NCBI GenBank assembly: GCA_026989655.1
Contig: JALSIX010000098.1
Coordinates: 1-57,117 of the forward strand
Direction: 5' to 3'
Source: Caldilineaceae bacterium
GTDB lineage: Bacteria > Chloroflexota > Anaerolineae > Caldilineales > Caldilineaceae
DNA length: 57,117 nt
Shown piece by piece: positions 20,250 to 32,600 of the stretch. A model generated the notes under the pieces. It saw only the letters and a list, made by a program, of their open reading frames with translations. It was not told the origin of the DNA and searched no databases. A program made the position numbers and the translations under genes. Numbering within the stretch: position 1 is the first letter of the stretch; every line of letters starts with the position of its first letter.

Positions 20250-20738
20250 ATGGGAATCGCTATGGACATCCGTTCTGAGGAAAAGGTCACCCCTTCTGAG
20301 GGGCATGTCCAGGCCCGGCGTGTCGATCCTCTGTTGGCAGGCCGGCGTGTGCTGTGGCTCCAACAGAGCGCGCTTCGCCCCCGAGAGCCTGCGGCCCGGA
20401 TCGAGGCGATCCTCCGGGGTGCAGGGCTTCGTCTCCACAAGGGGGATCTCTTCTCGGTCTCCCAGGTGGACATGTCCGCGGTCGATCTGATCCTGTTGGA
20501 TGGCGTCGAGAACCTGGACGGTGTCATCGAGACCGTCCTCTCCCGCCTTCGTTTTGAGAGCCAGGCTCCCCTGATCGTGCTCACAGAACGTCACTCCAGC
20601 GATCAACTGGTGGCCGCGCTCATGGCAGGGGCAGACGCCATCTGGTCCTACGAGACGCCGGCAGAGCTGCTCCTGGTCCGCTGCAAGGCGCTGTTGCGCC
20701 GTTGGTCCACCCGGGCCGGCCAGGCCCCGGCGGGCTGA
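20250..20738 (+). CDS. Degenerate response-regulator receiver-like protein
   Basis: A 162-aa protein whose residues 30-150 follow the alternating beta/alpha pattern of a CheY-like receiver: RRVLWLQQ, VDLILLDGVENLDG, APLIVLTERHSS, and DAIWSYETPAELLLVRCKALLRR. The Asp of LILLD sits where the phospho-acceptor normally lies. The N-terminal acidic pair is missing, and no Lys follows strand 5. No output domain is attached. It may be a pseudo-receiver or a stand-alone regulatory module. The gene is followed by a canonical terminator, so it is probably transcribed alone. Confidence 0.65.
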   Translation: MGIAMDIRSEEKVTPSEGHVQARRVDPLLAGRRVLWLQQSALRPREPAARIEAILRGAGLRLHKGDLFSVSQVDMSAVDLILLDGVENLDGVIETVLSRLRFESQAPLIVLTERHSSDQLVAALMAGADAIWSYETPAELLLVRCKALLRRWSTRAGQAPAG

Positions 20739-20805
20739 GCGGTCCTCCTCGGCCCCATCGCCCCACCCCTCTGGAAGAACCGAACGGGACGCCCGGCAGT
20801 CCAAG

Positions 20806-20850
20806 GGGCGGTTTCCGCCAAGCCCAGGCTCGGCGGGAACCGCCCTTTTT
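20806..20850 (+). terminator. Rho-independent terminator
   Basis: A 14-bp GC-rich stem (arm GGGCGGTTTCCGCC at 20806-20819, one G-T wobble, partner ending at 20845) is followed by TTTTT (20846-20850). It lies 67 bp after the receiver-like gene and is the only hairpin in the window with a full classical U-tract. Confidence 0.85.
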
Positions 20851-20933
20851 GCTTTGCCGGCATGCGTCGGAGTGGGCCCGGGTGTCGGCGACCTGGGCGC
20901 GCGGGCCGGATGTCGTGGCCGGGGTGGGGGGAC

Positions 20934-21074
20934 ATAAATCCTAAACGGTTTAAGTCCGGAATGTACCGAGGGGCTATAGGAGGTCGGTTACGCTTCGTTT
21001 ACACTTAAAACACGCTATATTTGGCGTCCAAAAAATTCTGTGTTTCAAAACAAAAATGAAAAGGAGGTGGAAAA
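20934..21074 (+). promoter_or_regulatory. AT-rich regulatory region with palindrome and perfect Shine-Dalgarno
   Basis: Composition drops sharply in AT-rich DNA ahead of the HTH gene. TAAACGGTTTA (20942-20952) is a palindrome that may be an operator. TATATT (21016-21021) is a candidate -10, but its -35 is unclear. AAAGGAGGTGGAAAAATG provides the strongest ribosome-binding site in the window, five nt before the start codon. Confidence 0.5.
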
Positions 21075-21662
21075 ATGGCCTTGTATGTGCGTGCGTTGAC
21101 CCCGGAGGAAAAACAGGAATTGGAACGGATGTTGGATCATCCTGAACAGAGCCCCATTCCCCCGGAGAGGCTGATGATCGTCTATCTGTCGTCCCACGGC
21201 GTCAAGGTGAAGCAGATCGCGGAGACCGTGGGACTCCATCCCATCAACGTGCGCAAGTGGATCCACCGTTTCAACGCCCGGGGGCTGCCCGGCCTGAGCA
21301 CCCGGAAGTCGCCTGGACGTCCTCGGGTCTTCACCGAGGAGCAGCGGCGGAAGATCGTGGAGGTGGTCCAGACTCCGCCGGAGGCCTTGGGCCTGGACAC
21401 GCCCCGCTGGTCGCTCCAGCGCCTGCGTCGCTACCTGATCGAGCACGGGATCGTGCAGCAGATCAGCGTGGAGACCATTCGCCAGATCCTGGAGGAGCAC
21501 GGCGTTCGCTACCGGGCCACCCGTGGTTGGGGAGGATCGGCCCACAACGGCACGCGGAACCGGGGACAGAGCCATCGCCTCGGCCCGCCGGCGGGTTCCG
21601 ACGTGTCCCAAAACCGGGCCACCTTTTCCACATATCCCGTGCCTGGGCAGCGGAGGCCATGA
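21075..21662 (+). CDS. HTH protein resembling the N-terminus of IS630-type transposases
   Basis: A 195-aa protein with two helix-turn-helix units. Residues 30-75 ([24 protein letters not shown]) and 100-150 ([18 protein letters not shown]...[17 protein letters not shown]) have the HTH_29/winged-helix arrangement that precedes the DDE domain in IS630-family transposases. Here the DDE catalytic part is absent. After [10 protein letters not shown] the sequence turns into about 45 low-complexity residues and stops, and no DDE remnant follows. It has a perfect RBS and an AT-rich upstream region unlike its neighbours. It could be a truncated transposase or a domesticated DNA-binding regulator; the excellent translation signal favours expression. 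Confidence 0.7.
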   Translation: MALYVRALTPEEKQELERMLDHPEQSPIPPERLMIVYLSSHGVKVKQIAETVGLHPINVRKWIHRFNARGLPGLSTRKSPGRPRVFTEEQRRKIVEVVQTPPEALGLDTPRWSLQRLRRYLIEHGIVQQISVETIRQILEEHGVRYRATRGWGGSAHNGTRNRGQSHRLGPPAGSDVSQNRATFSTYPVPGQRRP

Positions 21663-21805
21663 GAAACGCCTGACTGCCCGGGCCGAAAAGGCGTCCGTTG
21701 TCCACATGGCCCTGTCGGCGAGCTACGTAGAGCCCGTTATCCGGCTGCGCTGGCTCCGTCATCGCCCTGGCTGGACAACCCGGCACGCGTGTTCCATCGG
21801 TGCGT

Positions 21806-21844
21806 CGCGGCGCTGGAGGTCAACCTCCGGCGCCGCGCGTTTTC
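21806..21844 (+). terminator. Rho-independent terminator after the HTH gene
   Basis: A 14-bp stem with one wobble (CGCGGCGCTGGAGG at 21806-21819 with 21824-21837) closes a TCAA tetraloop and is followed by GTTTTCC. It separates the HTH gene from the EAL-HDOD gene that starts at 21950. Confidence 0.7.
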
Positions 21845-21949
21845 CAGGCGAGCCTGGGCTCCTCTCCGGGCGCGCTGCCCTCGGGCGGGGACGGTTTTCT
21901 CGCCATTTGGCGGAAGTGCCTGGCACCTGGAACCCATACACTGGAAGCG

Positions 21950-23200
21950 ATGAACATCTGCGTTGCCCGTCAACCCATCTTCGATCGGACGAAGCGGCTG
22001 CACGGCTACGAACTGCTCTTCCGAGGTCCCCTGGAGCGGGCCCTGGAGGAGGGGGGCGGCGACGCGGCCACGGTCTCCGTCCTCACCCATGGCTTTCTCC
22101 TCATCGGGGTGGACACGTTGACCCATGGGCGCCCCGCGTTCATCAACCTCACCCGGCGCCTCCTGGTGGAGGACGTGATCACCGTCTTCCCCCCCGACCT
22201 GGTGGTGGTGGAGATCCTGGAGGACATCGAGCCGGACCGGGAGGTCCTCCAGGCCTGTCAGCGCCTGAAGAAGGGGGGCTACATCCTGGCCCTGGACGAC
22301 TTCACGGATCGGGCCTCCATGGGGCCCCTGGTGGAGCTGGCCGACATCATCAAGGTGGACTTCCAGGCCACCCCCCCTGAGGAACGCCGGCGCCTGATCC
22401 GCGTCTACGGCGGACCGCAGCGGGCCTTCCTGGCCGAGAAGGTGGAGACCCAGGAGCAGTGTCAGGAGGCCCTGCAGGAGGGCTACACCTACATCCAGGG
22501 CTTCTTCTTCAGCCGTCCCCACCTGGTGACCGGCCAGGACATCCCGGCCTATCGGCTCCACTTCCTCAACACGCTCTACGAGCTCCAGCAGCCCGATGTG
22601 AGCTTCGACATGTTGGCGGACCTGATCCTGCGGGACCTCTCCCTGTCCTACAAGATCCTCCAGTTCGTCAACTCGGCCTACTTCGGCCTCCGCCACCGGG
22701 TGCGGAGCGTGCGCCAGGCCCTGGTGCTGCTGGGCCTGGAGGAGGTACGCAAGTGGGCCACCCTCCTGGCCTTGACCGGCATCGGCCAGGACAAGCCCGC
22801 GGAGCTCGCGGTCCACGCGGCCGTGCGGGGCAAGTTCTGTGAGTTCCTGGGCGTGGGCGCGGGCTTGCGGGAACGGGCCACGGATCTCTACCTGACCGGT
22901 CTGCTCTCCCTGTTGGACGGCTTCCTGGACCGGCCCTTGGCCGAGATCGTGGCCGACCTTCCCCTGCACGAGGACGTGTTGGCCGCGCTCACGGAGCAGA
23001 CGGGCCCCCTGGCCCCCGTCTACCGTCTGGCCCTGGCCTACGAACGGGCCGACTGGGAGCGCGCCGAGGCGTGGGTGGCCCAGGTGGGGCTGAGGACCCG
23101 GGATCTGCCGGAGTTCTACTACCAGGCCGTGCGCTGGGCCGACGGGGTCTTCTACTACACCCCTTCACCCGATCACGCCCTCCGCCCGGAGCCCCGCTAG
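21950..23200 (+). CDS. EAL-HDOD signalling protein
   Basis: A 416-aa cytosolic protein of the YuxH-like EAL+HDOD class. Residues 1-200 form the EAL fold (GYELLFRG in place of the EAL signature, INLTRRLLVED, VVEILEDIE, LALDDF, KVDF, EKVETQEQ, IQGFFFSRP). Residues 210-400 form the HDOD domain (LILRDLSLSYKILQFVNSAYFG). Family members usually lack one or more EAL metal ligands and act as c-di-GMP sensors or regulators rather than phosphodiesterases. The altered signature motif here suggests the same. ATG 21950 matches the conserved start. Its last 36 bp overlap the 3' end of the convergent CoA-transferase gene. Confidence 0.9.
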   Translation: MNICVARQPIFDRTKRLHGYELLFRGPLERALEEGGGDAATVSVLTHGFLLIGVDTLTHGRPAFINLTRRLLVEDVITVFPPDLVVVEILEDIEPDREVLQACQRLKKGGYILALDDFTDRASMGPLVELADIIKVDFQATPPEERRRLIRVYGGPQRAFLAEKVETQEQCQEALQEGYTYIQGFFFSRPHLVTGQDIPAYRLHFLNTLYELQQPDVSFDMLADLILRDLSLSYKILQFVNSAYFGLRHRVRSVRQALVLLGLEEVRKWATLLALTGIGQDKPAELAVHAAVRGKFCEFLGVGAGLRERATDLYLTGLLSLLDGFLDRPLAEIVADLPLHEDVLAALTEQTGPLAPVYRLALAYERADWERAEAWVAQVGLRTRDLPEFYYQAVRWADGVFYYTPSPDHALRPEPR

Positions 23201-24388
23201 GGTCCTTCCGTCCAGCCCCAGGAGGGTGCCCAGGATCTCGTCCGTGTGTTCTCCCAGCCCCGGGGGGGCCGAGCGAATGGCCGGTGGGGTCCGGCTCATC
23301 TTGGCCACCGGCCCCACCAGGGGCACGGCCTCGCCCCGGCCGTCCACCACCTGTTGGACCATGTGTCGGGCCCGGGCCTGGGGGGTGTGGAGCGCGGTGG
23401 GGATATCGTTCACCGGCCCTGCGGGGATCTGGGCGGCGTGGAGGGCGGCCAGCCAGTCCGCGGTGCGCCGTTGTCGAAAGCAGGCCGCCAACATGGGAAC
23501 CAGGACCTCTCGATGGCGGACCCGATGGGGGTTGGTGGCGAACCGGGGATCCGTGGCCCACTGGGGTTCGCCCAGCAGCTCGCAGAGACGGGCGAACTGC
23601 CGGTCGTTGCCCACCGCGACCATGATGTGCCCGTCCGCGGTGGGGAAAGTCTGGTAGGGGACGATGGCCGGATGGGCGTTGCCGTGTCGGCGTGGGGGCT
23701 CTCCGCTCACCAGGTAGGCGCTGGCCACGTTCACCAGCCATCCCAGTTGCACGTCGTACAGCGCGATGTCGATGTACTGGCCCTGGCCGGTACGGTTCCG
23801 GTGGTGGAGCGCGGCCAGGATGGCGGTGGCCGCGAAGAGCCCGGCCGTCACGTCCACGATGGCGACCCCCACCTTGTAGGGCTCCCCGTCTTCCGGGCCG
23901 GTGATGCTCATGATCCCGCCCTCGGCCTGGATGACGGTGTCGTAGCCGGGGCGGGTGCGCTCCGGCCCCGTCTGGCCGTAACCGGTGATCGCGCAGTAGA
24001 TCAGGCCTGGGTTCTCCTGGCGGAGGGCCTCGTAGCCCAGCCCAAGTCGCTCCAGGGTCCCTACCTTGAAGTTCTCCAGGAGGACGTCGGCCTGGCGGGC
24101 CAGGGCCCGCAGGATCTCCTGCCCTCGGGGGTGCTTCAGGTCCAGGGCCAGGCTGCGCTTGTTGCGGTTGGCGCACAGGAAATAGGCGCTCTGGCCGCCC
24201 GGCGTGAAGGGAGGGCCCCAGTGGCGGGTGTCGTCCCCGCGACCGGGCTGTTCCACCTTGATGACCGTGGCGCCGTAGTCGCCCAACAACATGGTGGCGT
24301 ACGGCCCCGCCAGCACCCGGGTCAGGTCCAACACCAGGATGTCGTCGAGCGCGGCCCGGGGTGGGCTGTCGGAAGGGGGTTCGTCCAT
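23165..24388 (-). CDS. CaiB/BaiF family III CoA-transferase
   Basis: A 407-aa enzyme moving CoA between acyl donors and acceptors. Motifs include VLDLTRVLAGPYATMLLGDYGA at the N-terminus, IKVEQPGRGDDTR, the RNKRSLALDL segment, the catalytic Asp150 in RPGYD, and the C-terminal AGPVNDI region of family III transferases. The substrate is not predictable; relatives act on formyl-, carnitinyl-, succinyl- or mesaconyl-CoA. ATG 24388 has GGAG 8 nt upstream. The frame stays open far upstream, but no family similarity extends there. The stop lies inside the oppositely oriented EAL-HDOD gene. Confidence 0.93.
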   Translation of the reverse strand: MDEPPSDSPPRAALDDILVLDLTRVLAGPYATMLLGDYGATVIKVEQPGRGDDTRHWGPPFTPGGQSAYFLCANRNKRSLALDLKHPRGQEILRALARQADVLLENFKVGTLERLGLGYEALRQENPGLIYCAITGYGQTGPERTRPGYDTVIQAEGGIMSITGPEDGEPYKVGVAIVDVTAGLFAATAILAALHHRNRTGQGQYIDIALYDVQLGWLVNVASAYLVSGEPPRRHGNAHPAIVPYQTFPTADGHIMVAVGNDRQFARLCELLGEPQWATDPRFATNPHRVRHREVLVPMLAACFRQRRTADWLAALHAAQIPAGPVNDIPTALHTPQARARHMVQQVVDGRGEAVPLVGPVAKMSRTPPAIRSAPPGLGEHTDEILGTLLGLDGRTLAGLRAEGVIG

Positions 24389-24583
24389 GGGCGGTCTCCT
24401 GAACCTCCTGACTGGTGGGGATGTCGCGAGAACCCAGGGGCCCCTTCTCCGGACCCCTGGGTGTGGGCCCATTGTACCACGGCTCCCATCGAACAGGCAC
24501 CGTTCGATGGGGCCGTCAGTGCGGGCGGGGCCCGGCTTTCGCGGAGCTGGGCCGGGGGAGAGCTCGGAATCCGGGGTGTTCTT

Positions 24584-24612
24584 TTGGTGTTTCCCCTGGC
24601 GATTGGTATAAT
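24584..24612 (+). promoter_or_regulatory. Strong promoter of the winged-helix operon
   Basis: TTGGTG (24584-24589), a 17-bp spacer, and TGG-TATAAT with a perfect, extended -10 (24607-24612). It lies 64 bp before the GTG start at 24677 and is among the best promoters in the window. Confidence 0.75.
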
Positions 24613-24676
24613 GGCGTGTCGGATCGGCACCCGAGGACGTGGAAGTGGACGGTAGGCGACGGAGGAGGACCGCAAC

Positions 24677-26272
24677 GTGCTGCAGCGCAGAACCCAGACG
24701 GCCGCGTTCTGGCGGGATCAGTTCCAGGTCACCGATGAGGACCTGGACTACCTGCGCCAGGTGCTGGCCGAGACCCATCGGGCCCTGACCACCGAGGAGC
24801 TGGCCCTCCGGCTGGTGGAGGAATACCTGCGTCGGGAGACCAGCCGGATGGAATCCGAGCTGGCCAAGGGCGAGATCTACCAGCCCGCGGGCCACTACGA
24901 GGTGGGCCAGCGCATCGTCTTTCCCGCCATGGACTTCCAGGTGGGGGAGGTGGTGGGCATCCGGCCGGGGCGGAACCCCGAGCACGGGGAGTTCCAGGTC
25001 ATCCAGGTGAGGCTGGAGGGCAACGGCGACTCGGTGCGGGAGTTCGCGGCCGACCTGAAGACCCCCCATGCCCTGAACCTGGGCGAGGGGCCGGGCGAGG
25101 AGGGGACGCTCCTCTCCCCGGAGGAGATCTACCAGCTCTATCGGGACGAGATCGAGGAGAGCCTGCTCCACGCCCTGGAGGAGGGGCCCCGGGCCGATGA
25201 GTTCGTGCGGGTGAACGACCACTGGCTCCTGGCCGACATGTTGGCCGAGATCCACGTGGGCCATCTGAACATCGCAGAGGCCCTGATCGAGGTCCAGGGG
25301 CGGCCGTTGACCCCCGAGGAGATCCTGGAGGAGCTGGAGCTGGACACAGACGTGTCCCAGGCCATGCAGATCATCAGCCTGAACTACGCGCTCTCCCGGG
25401 ATCCTCGGTTCGACGATGTGAGCAGCGGCCCGGACCACCTCTGGTACCTGAAGCGGTTGGAACCCCAGGAGGCCCTGGAGGTCCCCCTGCTGCTGCGTCC
25501 GCACCTTCCCCGGTACAACCGAGCGCTTCTCAGCGTGGAGCTCCTCCAGCTGGAGTGGGAGCTGGACGACGAATGGGGGGAGGCCGGCGTCACCGGCGAT
25601 CTGAGCACCGGGATCCCCAGCACCAGCTTTGCCCTCATCTATCCCCATCGACGACACGGCACCATCCCCCTGAGCAGCCGCACCCGCTCCTTCTTCCCCA
25701 CCAAGCCCAAGGGCCGCTCCATGGTCACGGTCATCGACGGCCGCTGGGGCACCCGATACACGGCCTGGGTGGTCCACGAGGGGCGATACGTGTGCGGCCT
25801 GAAGGGCTGGATGGACGAGCACAACCTGCCGGTGGGGACCTACATCACCCTGGAGCGGACCCAGAACCCGGATGAGGTGGTGATCGACTACCGGCCCCGC
25901 CGGATGAAGCGCGAGTGGTCCCGTTTTGCCATCGCCAACCTGGATCAACGGCGACTGACCTTCGAGATGAACAAGGTCCAGATCACCTGCGAGTACGACG
26001 ACCTCCTGGTGGTGTCCGCCCAGGACCCAGAGGCCCTGGACGAGCTGGCCCAGGAGTACGAGCGCCTGGGGATCGGCCTGGACGAGATCGTGGAACAGGT
26101 GGTTCCCGAGCTGACCAAGCTCAGCCCCCAGGGCGTGGCCCATGCCAAGACCATCTACAGCGCGGTGAACATGGTCTACCGTTGTCCACCGGGCCCCCTC
26201 TTCTACTCGTTGGTGAGCAACCGCCGTTTCCAGGACGTGGGGGACGGCAACTTCGCCCTGAGCACTGCATAG
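24677..26272 (+). CDS. Uncharacterised multidomain protein with winged-helix-like (HARE-HTH-like) segments
   Basis: A 531-aa soluble, acidic protein that I do not recognise as a named family. Residues 15-60 are helical ([18 protein letters not shown]). Residues 70-140 look like a small beta-barrel ([22 protein letters not shown]). Residues 180-260 carry the pattern [21 protein letters not shown], reminiscent of HARE-HTH/RNAP delta-like winged helices. A C-terminal beta-rich region follows ([25 protein letters not shown]). GTG 24677 has GGAGGAGGA upstream. The start of the next gene is only 8 bp after the stop, and both share a strong promoter. A nucleic-acid-binding or transcription-associated role is inferred. 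Confidence 0.7.
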   Translation: MLQRRTQTAAFWRDQFQVTDEDLDYLRQVLAETHRALTTEELALRLVEEYLRRETSRMESELAKGEIYQPAGHYEVGQRIVFPAMDFQVGEVVGIRPGRNPEHGEFQVIQVRLEGNGDSVREFAADLKTPHALNLGEGPGEEGTLLSPEEIYQLYRDEIEESLLHALEEGPRADEFVRVNDHWLLADMLAEIHVGHLNIAEALIEVQGRPLTPEEILEELELDTDVSQAMQIISLNYALSRDPRFDDVSSGPDHLWYLKRLEPQEALEVPLLLRPHLPRYNRALLSVELLQLEWELDDEWGEAGVTGDLSTGIPSTSFALIYPHRRHGTIPLSSRTRSFFPTKPKGRSMVTVIDGRWGTRYTAWVVHEGRYVCGLKGWMDEHNLPVGTYITLERTQNPDEVVIDYRPRRMKREWSRFAIANLDQRRLTFEMNKVQITCEYDDLLVVSAQDPEALDELAQEYERLGIGLDEIVEQVVPELTKLSPQGVAHAKTIYSAVNMVYRCPPGPLFYSLVSNRRFQDVGDGNFALSTA

Positions 26273-26280
26273 GGACGTCT

Positions 26281-26733
26281 ATGGCTACCCAGACCCAAGC
26301 CCGCAAGATCCGCTTGACCTGGTTCCGGCCCGATCTGGACACCAAGTTCCACATCGACTACGAATGGTGGGAACAGAGCGGCCGGGACTTCCGCCTGTAC
26401 CTGCGGGATCAGCTCTGCCCGGAGTGCCGGGAGCGCTTCCCCGACCACCGGAACACCGAGGACGTGGACTGGGTGGACCCGGAGACCGGCGAGGTCCACC
26501 GCGCGGATGCCCTGTGGGAATGTCTTCGCACCCGGTGCGTGAACGACCCGGACTACATCAACGAGCATCTTCCCCTGGCCACCGCGGTCTTTCGCATCTT
26601 CCTGGCCAACAACAACATGCCCTTGAGCGCCCGAGAGCTGCACCAGATCCTGCCCTGGAAGCCCGCGGAGACCATCCTGCGGGTTCTGGCGAGCGATCCG
26701 ATCCACTACGGCATTCGGCCGGTCCGGGAGTAG
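26281..26733 (+). CDS. Small zinc-ribbon-like protein with C-terminal winged-helix-like segment
   Basis: A 150-aa protein in operon with the preceding gene. CPECRERF...H and later WECLRTRCV supply Cys/His residues that could bind one zinc. The C-terminal 55 residues (TAVFRIFLANNNMPLSARELHQIL...ETILRVLASDPIHYGIRPV) have the pattern of a short winged helix, echoing the PLTPEEIL segment of its neighbour. I do not recognise the family. The two proteins may form a complex. It ends just before a strong bidirectional terminator. Confidence 0.7.
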   Translation: MATQTQARKIRLTWFRPDLDTKFHIDYEWWEQSGRDFRLYLRDQLCPECRERFPDHRNTEDVDWVDPETGEVHRADALWECLRTRCVNDPDYINEHLPLATAVFRIFLANNNMPLSARELHQILPWKPAETILRVLASDPIHYGIRPVRE

Positions 26734-26788
26734 GCTGCCGGCATCCCGAGCGGCTCCGCCGGGTCTGTGGCCAAGGAATCTGCTCGGA

Positions 26789-26826
26789 AGGAAAGGGGGG
26801 CGACCCACAGGTCGCCCCCCTTTCCT
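26789..26826. terminator. Bidirectional terminator between the operon and clpB
   Basis: A 17-bp perfect stem (26789-26805 with 26810-26826) has a 4-nt loop. On the plus strand the GC core is followed by CCTTTCC; on the minus strand the mirror arrangement serves clpB. It lies between two converging genes. Confidence 0.8.
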
Positions 26827-26879
26827 GTCTGTCCTGCCGCCCGGCCCGGTGGGATGGCCGGTGCCCGGGCCATCCTCGG

Positions 26880-29498
<2,619 letters not shown>

Positions 29499-29657
29499 GA
29501 TCTCTTCCCCCCTTGGTCGCGACCGGAGTGGAACGCCCTCTGGTTCGGCTCCGGTGCCCCTGGAATTCTCCGTGCGCGCACCGCACGTACGCCTCCTTGG
29601 CAGTTCCAGGATACCCGGGCTGTATAAGAACTTCACAAGGACAGTGTTAGCATCGGG

Positions 29658-32600
29658 TTAGAGGTGGCTGGGCGAGGGGCCTCGGCCGGGGAGCGGGGAG
29701 GGGGCCTGTGGCTCGGCCCGGCGACAGCAGCTCCAGAGCCCCACCCAGCCCAGGCCCCACAGGGTCCAGCCCAGGCCGCTCAGGGCCAGGCCCAGACGCC
29801 AGCTCCTGGGGCGGTACGTGAACACCACCCGATGTTCTCCTGGGGGCACCTGCACGCCCCGGAAGAGGAGGTTGGTGGGCAGGATGGGCGCGGGGATGCC
29901 GTCCACCCGAGCCTCCCAGCCGGGGTAGTAGGCGTCTGCCAGGACCAGGAACCCCGGCCTGTCGGTCTCTACCCGGAGCACCACCTGTTCGGCCTGATAG
30001 GCCTGGACCGTTACCCGGGACGATCTCCTCTCTTCGGTGCAGGGAAGGGGCTCGGCCAGGTTGCCCTCCACCACCGCGTAGCGCCGGCGAACCCGAGGAT
30101 CGGCCAGCCGATCCAAGGCCTCTTCCGGGGAGCTCACGGCCAGGACGCAGGAGGTAAACCATGCCCGACCCCGGCCCTCCTCCACCGCGTAGATCTTCAC
30201 GTCGCCGCTGTGGACCCGTCGGAAACGGCCCCGATCGCTGGGCAGCAGGGGCTGGAAGGTCCCGGTCCGGGCATCCACCAGGGTCATCCCCCGGACCACC
30301 ACGGAGAGCTCCGGGAGGCTGGGGAGGTAGGTGAGCTCCAGGGCTGAAGGGGCCTGGGGAGGGGCCAGCGGGAGAAGCACCTGGTACTCCTGTCGGCCTC
30401 CCTCCACATCCCGATAGGCCACGGTGGCGCCCCCGGCCGCGGCCAGAGGGCTGTCCAGGGCACCGTCTGCCAGGTGGGCCCCTGGACGTCCCCCCGCGGT
30501 GAGGGTCCATGCCGGGCAGGGGCCCGGACACGGGGGGGGCACCGCGACCCGGAGCACGGGCCGATTCCCCTGCTCGAGGCGGACGAGGGCCTCCGGGGGG
30601 CCATCCACATAGGCGATGAGGCCCACATGGGTGGCCTGGAAGGGCCGGTCCACGGCCACTCGGGCGGTGACGGTGGTGTCCTGGGAGAGGTGGACCCCGA
30701 TCTGCCGATCGTAGTAGATGCCCTGGAACCAGAGGTCCTGGACCTTGTCGGTGATGACGTAGCCCACCCCGGCCAGGGCCAGGAGATCGGCCGGAGGCAT
30801 CCGGTCCACCTGTTCCCGCAGGCGGCCGTCCGGCACCAGCTCCTCTGGCGGGACGAAGAGGCCGAGGAAACGGATGTAGCGTTGGAGGGGCAGCACGCCG
30901 CCGTCGAAGCCGTCCAGCGCGGGGATCCGCCAGAGGAGCGAGAGGTTCGGCGCCAGGATCTCCTGGGCCTTGAGCGCGACGATCAGCTCCCGGAAAGCGG
31001 CCTCGTCCAAGGGCGGAGGGCTGGGTTTCCGGAACAGCCGTTCCCAGTCGGCCATGTCCCCTGGATCGAAGAGGAGGGTGCTCATGCTCAGGAACCGGGG
31101 CATGGCTCCGGGGTGGAGCTCCCGGGCAGGGTCTGTGAGCAGGTAGGCCGGTGCGGTGCGAACGTCGAACACCGCCTGGGGGGCGGTGGGACGGGTGTGG
31201 GGCAGGGCTCGGGCGGCCAGGAGCAGGTCCACGGCCAACAGGGCCAGGAGGCCACCCGGGAGGAGCCGGGCCCAAGGGGAGCTCCGGGCTCTGGGCAGGG
31301 ACCTTTCCCAGCCGTCCACGGCCAGGCCGGCCAGGATGGCCATGCCCAGGGTGTAGAGCATCATCCACCGGGCCGGTGCCCGGAAGAGGTCGAAGCCGGG
31401 CACGAACTGGTAGAGCAGATAGTAGAAGGGATTCCAGCGCCCCAGGGCCAGGAAGAGCCCCAGCCCTGCCAGGAGCACCCCGCTCCACCACACTGGGGAA
31501 CGGTTTCTGGGATCCCGGCCTCGCCCCAGGCTCCAGAGGGCCAGGATCAGCCCAAGGGCGCCCACATAGGCCACGTACTCGGTGTAGCCTGGGGTGTCGA
31601 ACACCGCGCTCAGATCTCGCCAGCCGTAGGAGGGCAGCAGGGTCCAGAGGAGCCGATCGGGGCGGAGGCTGAAGCTGCTCGCGTCCCGGTAGCTCAGGCC
31701 CCCGCTGCGCAGGCCCAGACGGCTCAGCTCCAGGGTGGGCACGATCTGGGCCGCGGCCAGCCATCCTCCCAGAAGGGTGCCCAGGACGTAGACCAGGGAG
31801 GGGAAAAGCAGGGGGCCACCGGTCCTCCGGAGGCCTGTGGAGAGCCCTTGGGCAAGGCCCCGGAGGGCAAGGGGGTACCTGGGCCGGAAGGGCAGAGCCG
31901 GTGCTCCCCGGGCCACCCGATGTCCGACGGTCCAGAGGAGCCAGCATCCCACCCCAAAGAGGTTGATGTACACGGTCTGGGCATGGCCGGCCAGGAGCTG
32001 CAGGGCCACCAGTCCCCCGAAGAGGAGGAGGGGGCTGGCCATCCGGCGAGCGGGCCCGGGATTCTCCTTGGCAGGGCGGGCATCCGGGGCCTCTTCTCCG
32101 GTCCAGGCCTGCCCCGGCGCCGTGCCACGTCCCGGCCCCTCTCGGCGGAGGGTCTCCAGGGCGTGGGCCAGGGTCCAGAGCATCCACGGCAGCCAGGCCG
32201 CGGCATTCATCTGGTTGATGTGCCCCAGGAGGCCGCCGAAGAACCCGCTGCCGGCCAGGACCAGGCCCGTGGCCGTGCCGGCCAGCCAGCCCAGCCCCCA
32301 ACGGCGCATGAGCATGTAGCCCCCCATCCCCAGAAGCCAGGTGTGGAGGGCTCCGCTCCAGAAGATCTGTTTCGTCGGGCTCAGCCACATCAGGGGCCAG
32401 TGGAGGGGATAGAGGACCGCGGCCTGGGGGTTGGCCAGGAAGGGCACCCCCGCGAAGATGTAGGGGTTCCACAGGGGGATGCGCCCCGCTCGGAGGCTCT
32501 CGGAGGCGTAGGCCCGATAGGGGTAGAAGTAGTGGAGGATGTCGCCGCTGGCCAGGACCCGGTTGGTGAAGAGGAGGGGATAGAAAAGGAGGAGGACGAA

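Noticed and set aside
24389-26143. N-terminal extension of the CoA-transferase frame by 585 codons
   Set aside because: The extension is the antisense of the 531-aa winged-helix-like gene. Family similarity and the RBS begin at 24388.
29499-29657. CIRCE or HAIR operator upstream of clpB
   Set aside because: Neither TTAGCACTC-N9-GAGTGCTAA nor CTTGAGT-N7-ACTCAAG is present. Only a poor TATACA box with no -35 was seen.
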